The notes under the pieces were generated by a model. That model worked only from the letters and a program-made list of their open reading frames with translations. It was not told the DNA's origin and did no database searches. Shown piece by piece: positions 55,443 to 64,000 of a DNA stretch of 64,000 nucleotides; the stretch's first letter is position 1; each line of letters opens with the position of its first letter. Both the position numbers and the translations under genes were made by a program. Source of the stretch: Pseudomonas brassicacearum (GTDB lineage: Bacteria > Pseudomonadota > Gammaproteobacteria > Pseudomonadales > Pseudomonadaceae); contig NZ_CP007410.1 of NCBI RefSeq assembly GCF_000585995.1, positions 6,379,001 through 6,443,000 on the forward strand. The letters run 5' to 3'.

Positions 55443-55898
55443 ATGCACGCCTTACAAGCCAAGATTCTCGATCCACGCATCGGCAATGAATTCCCGCTGC
55501 CGCAATACGCCACACCGGGCTCCGCCGGCCTCGACCTGCGGGCAATGCTCAAGCAGGACACGATCCTGGAGCCGGGCCAGACCTTGCTGATCCCTACCGG
55601 ACTGTCGGTGTACATCGGTGACCCGGGCCTGGCCGCGCTGATCCTGCCGCGCTCTGGGCTGGGCCATAAGCACGGCATCGTGCTGGGCAACCTGGTCGGC
55701 CTGATCGACTCCGATTACCAGGGCGAACTGATGGTTTCGTGCTGGAACCGTGGTCAAACGGCGTTCAACATCGCCGTGGGCGAGCGCATCGCCCAGCTGG
55801 TGCTGGTGCCGGTGGTCCAGGCTCACTTCGAACTGGTGGAAGAATTCGACGAAAGCCAGCGCGGCGCCGGTGGTTTCGGGCATTCGGGCAGCCACTGA
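55443..55898 (+). CDS. dut: dUTP diphosphatase
   Basis: Dut removes dUTP, giving dUMP for thymidylate and keeping uracil out of DNA. The 151-residue trimeric enzyme has all five motifs: [10 protein letters not shown] (1), [11 protein letters not shown] (2), [14 protein letters not shown] (3), [12 protein letters not shown] (4) and the C-terminal [10 protein letters not shown] (5). It follows coaBC in the same operon and is followed by a GC-rich hairpin. Confidence 0.97.
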   Translation: MHALQAKILDPRIGNEFPLPQYATPGSAGLDLRAMLKQDTILEPGQTLLIPTGLSVYIGDPGLAALILPRSGLGHKHGIVLGNLVGLIDSDYQGELMVSCWNRGQTAFNIAVGERIAQLVLVPVVQAHFELVEEFDESQRGAGGFGHSGSH

Positions 55899-55911
55899 TC
55901 CGGCTGTTTCA

Positions 55912-55932
55912 AGCCGGGCGTTATGCCCGGCT
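55912..55932 (+). terminator. Hairpin after dut
   Basis: AGCCGGGC and GCCCGGCT around a five-base loop, followed by a weak T-rich stretch (CGTTTGTT). It may end the coaBC-dut transcript. Confidence 0.55.
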
Positions 55933-56103
55933 CGTTTGTTAAGCTTCTGTTTCAGGACGAAAAATGCGCAAGGGCTCTGAGCAAGGTTTTCCCATCCGGA
56001 ATCAACGTATTAGACCGCTGTGTTCAAGGTAACGCTGTCTCATGGCACTTTCCCACCGCGAACTCTCTGTCAAAAACGCCGTCATACGCTTCAGTTTGAG
56101 CCT

Positions 56104-56122
56104 GCCGACGCTAACCGTCGGC
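56104..56122. promoter_or_regulatory. Inverted repeat before algC
   Basis: GCCGACG (56104-56110) and CGTCGGC (56116-56122) flank CTAAC, 35 bases before the algC ATG. It could be an operator or a leader hairpin. No exact AlgR box was seen in the 259-base dut-algC gap. Confidence 0.35.
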
Positions 56123-56157
56123 CTGTCCAGTCACTTTCCTGATAGAGCGCCCCGCCC

Positions 56158-57555
56158 ATGAACACCCCAGCTGCAATCGCCCCGATCTTCCCTGACAGCA
56201 TCTTCCGCGCCTACGACATCCGTGGCGTGGTACCGGAAACCCTCACCGCCGAAACCGCCTATTGGATCGGCCGCGCGATTGGCTCCCAGAGCCTGGCCCA
56301 GGGCGAACCGAACGTGTCCGTCGGCCGCGATGGCCGCTTGTCGGGCCCGGAATTGGTCGAGCAGTTGATCAAAGGCGTTGCCGACAGCGGCTGCCACGTC
56401 AGCGACGTGGGCCTGGTGCCGACACCGGCGCTGTACTACGCCGCCAACGTGCTGGCTGGTAAATCCGGCGTGATGCTCACCGGCAGCCACAACCCGTCGA
56501 ACTACAACGGCTTCAAGATCGTCATCGCCGGCGACACCCTCGCCAACGAGCAGATCCAGGCCCTGCACACCCGCCTCAAGACCAACGACCTGAGCAGCGG
56601 CCAGGGCAGCGTGACCAAGGTCGACATCCTCGAGCGCTACAACGACGAAATCGTCAAAGACGTGAAGCTCGCCCGTCGCCTTAAAGTGGTGGTCGACTGC
56701 GGTAACGGCGCCGCCGGCGTGATCGCCCCACAACTGATCGAAGCCCTGAACTGCGAAGTCATTCCACTGTTCTGCGATGTGGACGGCAACTTCCCCAACC
56801 ATCACCCGGACCCGGGCAAGCTGGAAAACCTCGAAGACCTGATCGCCAAGGTCAAGGAAACCAACGCCGACCTGGGCCTGGCCTTCGACGGTGACGGCGA
56901 CCGTGTGGGCGTGGTGACCAATACCGGCAGCGTGGTATTCCCGGACCGCCTGCTGATGCTGTTCGCGCGTGACGTGGTAGCGCGCAATCCGAACGCCGAA
57001 ATCATCTTCGACGTTAAGTGCACCCGTCGCCTGGTGCCGTTGATCAAGGAATACGGCGGTCGTCCGCTGATGTGGAAAACCGGTCATTCGCTGATCAAGA
57101 AAAAAATGAAACAAAGCGGCGCCCTGCTGGCCGGCGAGATGAGCGGCCACATCTTCTTCAAGGAGCGTTGGTTCGGTTTCGACGACGGCATCTACAGCGC
57201 CGCACGCCTGCTGGAAATCCTCAGCAAGGAGAAATCCAGCGCTGAAGAGCTGTTCGCGACCTTCCCGAACGATATTTCTACGCCAGAAATCAATATCCAT
57301 GTGACCGAAGAGAGCAAATTCAGCATCATTGATGCACTGCACGACGCCCAATGGGGCGAAGGAGCCGAACTGACCACCATCGACGGTGTGCGGGTCGACT
57401 ACCCACAAGGCTGGGGCCTGGTTCGCGCGTCCAACACCACGCCGGTGCTGGTCCTGCGTTTCGAGGCTGACAACGAAGCCGAGCTGCAGCGCATCAAGGA
57501 CGTGTTCCACACCCAACTCAAGCGTGTTGCACCCGATCTCCAACTACCGTTTTGA
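56158..57555 (+). CDS. algC: Phosphomannomutase/phosphoglucomutase
   Basis: AlgC interconverts hexose 6- and 1-phosphates, feeding alginate, LPS, rhamnolipid and other polysaccharides. The 465-residue enzyme has the phosphoserine loop TGSHNPSNYNGFK near residue 108, the Mg-binding FDGDGDRVG near 243, the sugar-binding GEMSGHIFF near 325, and the phosphate-binding RASNTTPVLVLR near 420. In-frame stops just before the ATG confirm this short form. It lies 23 bases before argB. Confidence 0.96.
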   Translation: MNTPAAIAPIFPDSIFRAYDIRGVVPETLTAETAYWIGRAIGSQSLAQGEPNVSVGRDGRLSGPELVEQLIKGVADSGCHVSDVGLVPTPALYYAANVLAGKSGVMLTGSHNPSNYNGFKIVIAGDTLANEQIQALHTRLKTNDLSSGQGSVTKVDILERYNDEIVKDVKLARRLKVVVDCGNGAAGVIAPQLIEALNCEVIPLFCDVDGNFPNHHPDPGKLENLEDLIAKVKETNADLGLAFDGDGDRVGVVTNTGSVVFPDRLLMLFARDVVARNPNAEIIFDVKCTRRLVPLIKEYGGRPLMWKTGHSLIKKKMKQSGALLAGEMSGHIFFKERWFGFDDGIYSAARLLEILSKEKSSAEELFATFPNDISTPEINIHVTEESKFSIIDALHDAQWGEGAELTTIDGVRVDYPQGWGLVRASNTTPVLVLRFEADNEAELQRIKDVFHTQLKRVAPDLQLPF

Positions 57556-57578
57556 TGTTTAAATCACCGGAGCCCTGA

Positions 57579-58484
<906 letters not shown>

Positions 58485-58495
58485 GCGATACCGGT

Positions 58496-58538
58496 AAAAA
58501 AAGACCCCGCTCAACCTGGTTGAGCGGGGTCTTTTTTT
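58496..58538 (+). terminator. Terminator after argB
   Basis: GACCCCGCTCAAC and GTTGAGCGGGGTC around a three-base loop (58503-58531) followed by seven T residues; the A-run before it could also serve the convergent pyrE. Confidence 0.93.
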
Positions 58539-58567
58539 GGCACTGATTACCAGTGAAGGCAGACTTA

Positions 58568-58657
58568 TGTGGGAGCGGGCTTGCTCGCGAAAGCGGTGGG
58601 TCAGACAAACATAATGTCGGATGTGCCGCCGCATTCGCGAGCAAGCCCGCTCCCACA
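58568..58657. repeat. REP pair (family A)
   Basis: Standard inverted pair of the GGGC/GCCC variant between argB and pyrE, TGTGGGAGCGGGCTTGCTCG and CGAGCAAGCCCGCTCCCACA. Confidence 0.87.
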
Positions 58658-58676
58658 GGGGTTTAGCGCAAGCCTT

Positions 58677-59321
58677 TTAGACACCAAACTGCGCCCGATA
58701 AGCCTCAACCGCCGGCAAATGCTGCTTGAGCTGCGGATCGTCGGCCAAAAACTCCAGCACCTGGTTCAGCGACACGATGCTGATCACCGGAATGCCGAAG
58801 TCGCGCTCCACTTCCTGGATTGCCGACAACTCACCGTTGCCGCGCTCCTGGCGGTTCAGGGCGATCAGCACGCCGGCTGCCTTGGCGCCTTCCTGGGAAG
58901 CGATGATCTGCATCACTTCGCGGATAGCGGTGCCGGCGGTGATCACGTCGTCGATGATCAGCACATCGCCGGTCAGCGGGGCGCCCACCAGGCTGCCGCC
59001 TTCGCCATGGGCCTTGGCTTCCTTGCGGTTGAAGCACCAAGGCAGATCGCGGCCATGATGTTCGGCCAAGGCGACGGCGGTGGTGGCGGCCAGCGGGATG
59101 CCTTTGTAGGCCGGGCCGAACAATACGTCGAACGAGATGCCGCTCTCGACGATGGCCGCCGCATAGAAACGGCCCAGCTGCGCCAGGGCGGCACCGCTGT
59201 TGAACAGGCCGGCATTGAAGAAGTACGGACTGGTGCGACCGGACTTGAGGGTGAACTCACCGAAGCGCAAAACGCCGCGATCGATGGCAAAACGAATGAA
59301 ATCGCGCTGATACGCCTGCAT
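58677..59321 (-). CDS. pyrE: Orotate phosphoribosyltransferase
   Basis: PyrE converts orotate to OMP with phosphoribosyl pyrophosphate. The 214-residue dimeric enzyme has [18 protein letters not shown], the substrate-binding [17 protein letters not shown], the mobile-loop [10 protein letters not shown] and the PRPP motif [17 protein letters not shown]. The start at 59321 ([10 protein letters not shown]) fits the family; seven upstream codons do not. It is divergent from crc, the usual Pseudomonas arrangement. Confidence 0.96.
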   Translation of the reverse strand: MQAYQRDFIRFAIDRGVLRFGEFTLKSGRTSPYFFNAGLFNSGAALAQLGRFYAAAIVESGISFDVLFGPAYKGIPLAATTAVALAEHHGRDLPWCFNRKEAKAHGEGGSLVGAPLTGDVLIIDDVITAGTAIREVMQIIASQEGAKAAGVLIALNRQERGNGELSAIQEVERDFGIPVISIVSLNQVLEFLADDPQLKQHLPAVEAYRAQFGV

Positions 59322-59403
59322 GAAAAAAGCCCCAAATACCACGGATTTAGCTAAATAGGTACACGCCGTGTATCATACACGCACGTGATTTTTGGGGCCA
59401 TTT

Positions 59404-60183
59404 ATGCGGATCATCAGTGTGAACGTCAATGGTATTCAGGCTGCAGTGGAGCGAGGTTTGCTCAGTTGGCTGCAAGCACAGAATGCCGACGTCATCTGCC
59501 TGCAGGACACCCGCGCCTCCGCCTTTGAACTGGACGATGCAGCCTTCCAACTGGATGGTTACTTCCTTTATGCCTGCGATGCCGAAGTCCCCGCCCAGGG
59601 TGGCGTGGCTTTGTACTCGCGGCTGCAACCGAAGGCTGTCATCAACGGTCTCGGTTTCGAGACGGCGGACCGCTACGGGCGCTACCTGCAAGCCGATTTT
59701 GACAAGGTCAGCATCGCGACCTTACTGCTCCCTTCGGGGCAGAACGGCGATGAAGATTTGAATCAGAAATTCAAGCTAATGGACGACTTCGCCCGTTATC
59801 TGGATAAACAGCGACGCAAACGTCGCGAGTACATTTATTGTGGCTCGCTGTACGTGGCGCAACAGAAGCTGGATATCAAGAACTGGCGCGACAGCCAACA
59901 ATCCCCGGGTTTCCTGGCGCCGGAACGGGCCTGGATGGACGAGATCATTGGCAACATGGGTTATGTCGATGCCCTGCGCGAAGTCAGCCGTGAAGGCGAT
60001 CAGTACAGTTGGTGGCCAGACAATGAACAGGCCGAGATGCTCAACCTCGGCTGGCGCTTCGACTACCAATTGCTGACCCCCGGCCTGCGCCGCTTCGTAC
60101 GCAGCGCCCGCCTGCCGCGCCAGCCACGGTTCTCGCAGCATGCGCCGTTGATCGTGGATTACGACTGGACGCTGACGATCTGA
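59404..60183 (+). CDS. crc: Catabolite repression control protein Crc
   Basis: Crc works with Hfq to block translation of mRNAs that carry A-rich catabolite-activity motifs, giving the Pseudomonas preference for organic acids and amino acids. The 259-residue protein has the endonuclease/exonuclease/phosphatase fold (MRIISVNVNGIQAAVERGLL; ICLQDTRASAFELDD; REYIYCGSLYVAQQKLD; RFSQHAPLIVDYDW) but lacks nuclease activity in studied members. The ATG at 59404 matches the known N-terminus. It is divergent from pyrE. Confidence 0.97.
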   Translation: MRIISVNVNGIQAAVERGLLSWLQAQNADVICLQDTRASAFELDDAAFQLDGYFLYACDAEVPAQGGVALYSRLQPKAVINGLGFETADRYGRYLQADFDKVSIATLLLPSGQNGDEDLNQKFKLMDDFARYLDKQRRKRREYIYCGSLYVAQQKLDIKNWRDSQQSPGFLAPERAWMDEIIGNMGYVDALREVSREGDQYSWWPDNEQAEMLNLGWRFDYQLLTPGLRRFVRSARLPRQPRFSQHAPLIVDYDWTLTI

Positions 60184-60198
60184 GTGTCGTTTGCGCAG

Positions 60199-60236
60199 CC
60201 ACAAAAAAACCGACAGAAATGTCGGTTTTTTTGTGG
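60199..60236 (+). terminator. Terminator after crc
   Basis: ACAAAAAAACCGAC pairs with GTCGGTTTTTTTGT around a six-base loop, leaving a strong U-tract. Confidence 0.92.
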
Positions 60237-60251
60237 CCACTGAAAATCAAC

Positions 60252-60341
60252 TGTGGGAGCGAGCTTGCTCGCGATGGCGGTGGATCAGCCAACATCAATA
60301 TTGAATGAACAGCCGCAATCGCGAGCAAGCTCGCTCCCACA
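60252..60341. repeat. REP pair (family A)
   Basis: Standard pair of the GAGC/GCTC variant, TGTGGGAGCGAGCTTGCTCG and CGAGCAAGCTCGCTCCCACA, between the convergent crc and DUF4870 genes. Confidence 0.87.
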
Positions 60342-60363
60342 GGTAAAAGGCGCTAGCTGATCG

Positions 60364-60732
60364 TTATTTGACCAACCGCCAGGTAAACGGATACCGATAC
60401 GGCTGCCCTTCATTGGCCTTCACCCCACCAATGATGGTCAGCACCAGCGCACCAATGGCCACCAGCCCGAACAGGAAGAAGCCAATCACCACGACCATCA
60501 GCAGCAAGCTGATCGCCGAGGCAATCGCCACGGTGATCTGGAAGTTCAGCGCTTCCTTGCCCTGGGCATCGATGAACGGGTCGGATTCACGCTTGAGCTG
60601 CCAGAGCACCAGCGGCCCGATCAGCGTACCGAACGGAATCCAGATCCCCAGCAAGGCGGACAGGTGACAGAACATCGCCCATTGACGCGCCTCCTTGCTG
60701 GGCTGGGGCAGTAGGACTTGCTCATCACTCAT
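60364..60732 (-). CDS. DUF4870 membrane protein
   Basis: A 122-residue inner-membrane protein of the DUF4870 (Tic20-like) family. After a hydrophilic start it has the family motif ARQWAMFCHLSALLGIWIPF, the loop LWQLKRESDPFIDAQGKEAL, and two or three more helices ending in VLTIIGGVKANEGQPYRYP. The function is unknown. The ATG at 60732 has AAGGAGAA before it. It follows rph on the same strand by about 30 bases. Confidence 0.88.
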   Translation of the reverse strand: MSDEQVLLPQPSKEARQWAMFCHLSALLGIWIPFGTLIGPLVLWQLKRESDPFIDAQGKEALNFQITVAIASAISLLLMVVVIGFFLFGLVAIGALVLTIIGGVKANEGQPYRYPFTWRLVK

Positions 60733-60762
60733 GACATTCTCCTTGTCTGAAGCGCGAAACAA

Positions 60763-61485
60763 TCAGTCAGCCAATGCGGCCTTTTGCAGTTCGAAAATCT
60801 CGTTCATGCCTTTCTTCGCCAACTCCAGCATAGCGTTCAATTCTTCCGGCTGGAACGGCGCGCCTTCAGCAGTGCCCTGGACTTCAATGAAGCCGCCAGC
60901 GCTGGTCATGACCACGTTCAGGTCGGTCTCGGCGGCGGAGTCTTCCAGGTAGTCCAGGTCCAGCACCGGCTCGCCCTGGTACATGCCCACGGACACCGCG
61001 GCAATCATCTGCTTGAGCGGATCGCCGCCCTTGAGGCCGCCACGCTTCTTGATCACTTTCAAGGCATCGACCAGCGCGACCATCGCGCCAGTAATTGACG
61101 CGGTACGCGTACCGCCATCGGCCTGGATCACGTCGCAGTCGACATACAGCGTCACATCGCCCAGCTTGGTCATGTCCAGCGCGGCGCGCAGCGAACGGCC
61201 AATCAGGCGCTGGATTTCCAGGGTCCGGCCGCCCTGCTTGCCACGACTGGCTTCGCGCTGGTTCCGCTCACCGGTGGCGCGCGGCAGCATGCCGTATTCG
61301 GCCGTCAACCAGCCTTGGCCCTGGCCCTTGAGGAAGCGTGGCACACCGTTTTCGACGCTGACCGTGCAGATGACTTTGGTATCACCGAATTCGACCAGTA
61401 CAGATCCCTCGGCGTGTTTGGTGTAGTTGCGGGTAATGCGGATCGAGCGAAGCTGATCGGCAGCGCGACCACTTGGACGTTTCAT
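60763..61485 (-). CDS. rph: Ribonuclease PH
   Basis: RNase PH trims the 3' ends of tRNA precursors using phosphate. The 240-residue hexameric enzyme shows [34 protein letters not shown], the phosphate-binding [20 protein letters not shown] with its Arg residues, and [19 protein letters not shown]. The start at 61485 is the family start. It is divergent from yicC, a frequent neighbour. Confidence 0.96.
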   Translation of the reverse strand: MKRPSGRAADQLRSIRITRNYTKHAEGSVLVEFGDTKVICTVSVENGVPRFLKGQGQGWLTAEYGMLPRATGERNQREASRGKQGGRTLEIQRLIGRSLRAALDMTKLGDVTLYVDCDVIQADGGTRTASITGAMVALVDALKVIKKRGGLKGGDPLKQMIAAVSVGMYQGEPVLDLDYLEDSAAETDLNVVMTSAGGFIEVQGTAEGAPFQPEELNAMLELAKKGMNEIFELQKAALAD

Positions 61486-61759
61486 AGGGAACACCTGTAC
61501 AGAGGACGGAAAACTGCCGAGCATTATAGAGCCGTGAATCGTCATAGGGCAGTTAAACGTAGCGCTGTTCTAAAAAGCCGGCGCGAGCGAAGTCCCTCAA
61601 AGCCCCGGCCGACAGGTTGCAGCGCTTTGTCACATGCGCGGTTTGGGGCCTGCGCCGCACTGCGCTACAATCCTGCGCCTTTGCTGCCCTTGGGCTTTTA
61701 TTCACAGATATCAGGCTCCACGACCGCCGGTTGTGGCCGCTTCATTGCGAGGAACCTCC

Positions 61760-63254
<1,495 letters not shown>

Positions 63255-63321
63255 ATGGCCCTTCCCAAAACCGCTGCGACGGCTTTACATTGGTACTCGC
63301 AGCGCGCCGAGGGGTTTGGTT

Positions 63322-63358
63322 AAAAAATCAGCGCTTCCCTAAACGCTGGTGTTTTTTT
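63322..63358 (+). terminator. Hairpin between gmk and rpoZ
   Basis: CAGCG and CGCTG with a ten-base loop, flanked by an A-run and a seven-base T-run. It may end or attenuate the yicC-gmk transcript. Confidence 0.5.
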
Positions 63359-63421
63359 AAACTGTTGAGTCCGCTCGCCCAACCGGGCAGCGCGCATATT
63401 GCATTCGCTCCGAGGAATACC

Positions 63422-63685
63422 ATGGCCCGCGTAACCGTTGAAGACTGCCTAGAACACGTGGAAAACCGCTTTGAGCTGGTCATGCTCTCTACCAAGCGTG
63501 CCCGTCAACTGGCCACCGGTGGCAAAGAGCCGTTGGTCCAGTGGGAAAACGACAAGCCTACCGTAGTAGCGCTGCGTGAAATCGCCGAAGGCCTGATGAG
63601 CTACGAGTTCATCGCCAACGCTGAAATCGTTGAAGACGAACCGCTGTTCGCAGCGTTCGAGGACGAGTCCAACGAGGCGGTCTAA
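63422..63685 (+). CDS. rpoZ: RNA polymerase omega subunit
   Basis: An 87-residue omega subunit that helps fold and bind RNA polymerase beta-prime. It starts [20 protein letters not shown] and carries the family helix [19 protein letters not shown] and the [13 protein letters not shown] segment, with an acidic C-tail. The ATG is preceded by CGAGGAATACC. It is followed 60 bases later by spoT, the usual pair. Confidence 0.96.
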   Translation: MARVTVEDCLEHVENRFELVMLSTKRARQLATGGKEPLVQWENDKPTVVALREIAEGLMSYEFIANAEIVEDEPLFAAFEDESNEAV

Positions 63686-63745
63686 GCCTATGCCTGGTCG
63701 ACGTAGCACGGCGCGGGGTCACAGCAAACGGCAGGAGTCATCATC

Positions 63746-64000
63746 ATGCCGAGCATAGACGCCCTCGCCGATCGCTTATCGGCCTACCTCGGCAAGGACC
63801 AGGTCAACCTGGTCCGCCGAGCCTATTTCTACGCCGAACAAGCCCACGACGGCCAACGCCGCCGCAGCGGCGAGGCGTACGTCACGCACCCGCTTGCGGT
63901 GGCGAACATTCTTGCCGACATGCACATGGACCATCAGAGCCTGATGGCGGCAATGCTGCATGACGTGATCGAAGACACCGGCATTGCCAAGGAAGCGCTG
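63746..64000 (+). CDS. spoT: SpoT (p)ppGpp synthetase/hydrolase, N-terminal part
   Basis: Only the first 85 codons lie inside the window and stay open to the edge. They encode MPSIDALADRLSAYLGKDQV and the start of the (p)ppGpp hydrolase domain: YAEQAHDGQRRRSGEAYVTH, then MLHDVIEDTG with the catalytic His-Asp pair. SpoT controls the stringent response. CAGGAG lies eight bases before the ATG. Confidence 0.95.
   Translation, partial: MPSIDALADRLSAYLGKDQVNLVRRAYFYAEQAHDGQRRRSGEAYVTHPLAVANILADMHMDHQSLMAAMLHDVIEDTGIAKEAL

Noticed and set aside
55899..56157. Possible N-terminal extension of algC or an AlgR box (CCGTTCGTC)
   Set aside because: Stops TGA and TAG occur in frame just before the ATG, and no exact AlgR box was found in the gap.

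Overview
This window is a 64 kb piece of core chromosome from a Pseudomonas of the fluorescens group. Three things point there. The gene order (hemX-hemD-hemC-algR, argH, cyaA, rnk, cyaY-lptM-lysA-dapF-DUF484-xerC-HAD, sutA, amtB-glnK, ubiK, comM, MATE, EAL protein, rep, xpt, cycB, dadX-ridA-dadA-lrp, aldehyde dehydrogenase, rpmG-rpmB, radC, coaBC-dut-algC-argB, pyrE, crc, rph, yicC-gmk-rpoZ-spoT) follows the known Pseudomonas backbone. Genus-typical regulators are present (AlgR, SutA, Crc). GC-rich REP palindromes of the fluorescens-group type are scattered between genes. No rRNA, tRNA, CRISPR array, intact prophage or insertion sequence was recognised.

Layout. 1-3.4 kb: haem genes and algR on the minus strand; hemD runs in frame into hemX, and hemX carries a one-base frameshift. 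3.9-10 kb: argH, a glutathione transferase, two small proteins and adenylate cyclase. 10-16 kb: rnk, DUF1289 and cyaY on minus, then lptM-lysA-dapF-DUF484-xerC-HAD on plus, which closely resembles the E. coli cyaA-cyaY-lptM-dapF-yigA-xerC-yigB order. 16-19.7 kb: sutA, yjbQ, the glnK-amtB ammonium operon and ubiK. 19.7-22.2 kb is the accessory spot: a histidine kinase with an ethylene-receptor-like membrane domain, then an AT-rich scar holding the remains of an S-type pyocin/colicin DNase with its complete immunity gene. 22.4-32 kb: comM, a DUF4432 epimerase-like protein, a chemoreceptor, a LysR regulator divergent from a frameshifted MATE pump, and a ProE-like c-di-GMP phosphodiesterase. 32-43.6 kb: rep, xpt, a CoA hydrolase/transferase, cytochrome c5, and the D-/L-alanine catabolic cluster with its Lrp regulator. 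43.7-53.3 kb: amine/aldehyde metabolism, a MocR regulator with a clear repeat operator, a PLD/cardiolipin-synthase-like lipoprotein, an MFS pump, an aldehyde dehydrogenase, rpmB-rpmG and a dipeptide-binding protein. 53.4-64 kb: housekeeping genes for DNA repair, CoA, dUTP, sugar phosphate, arginine and pyrimidine synthesis, catabolite control, RNA processing and the start of spoT.

How parts work together. LysA and DapF are the last diaminopimelate/lysine steps. GlnK gates AmtB according to nitrogen status. Lrp, DadA, RidA and DadX form an alanine racemisation/oxidation module. Crc, Rnk, Lrp and SpoT are global regulators of carbon, nucleotide and starvation responses. The most unusual elements are the ethylene-receptor-like kinase, the pyocin remnant with an immunity gene lacking ATG, the two-plus-one repeat operator at the mocR promoter, thirteen REP loci of two sequence families, and two one-base frameshifts (hemX, MATE) that may be real or sequencing errors.
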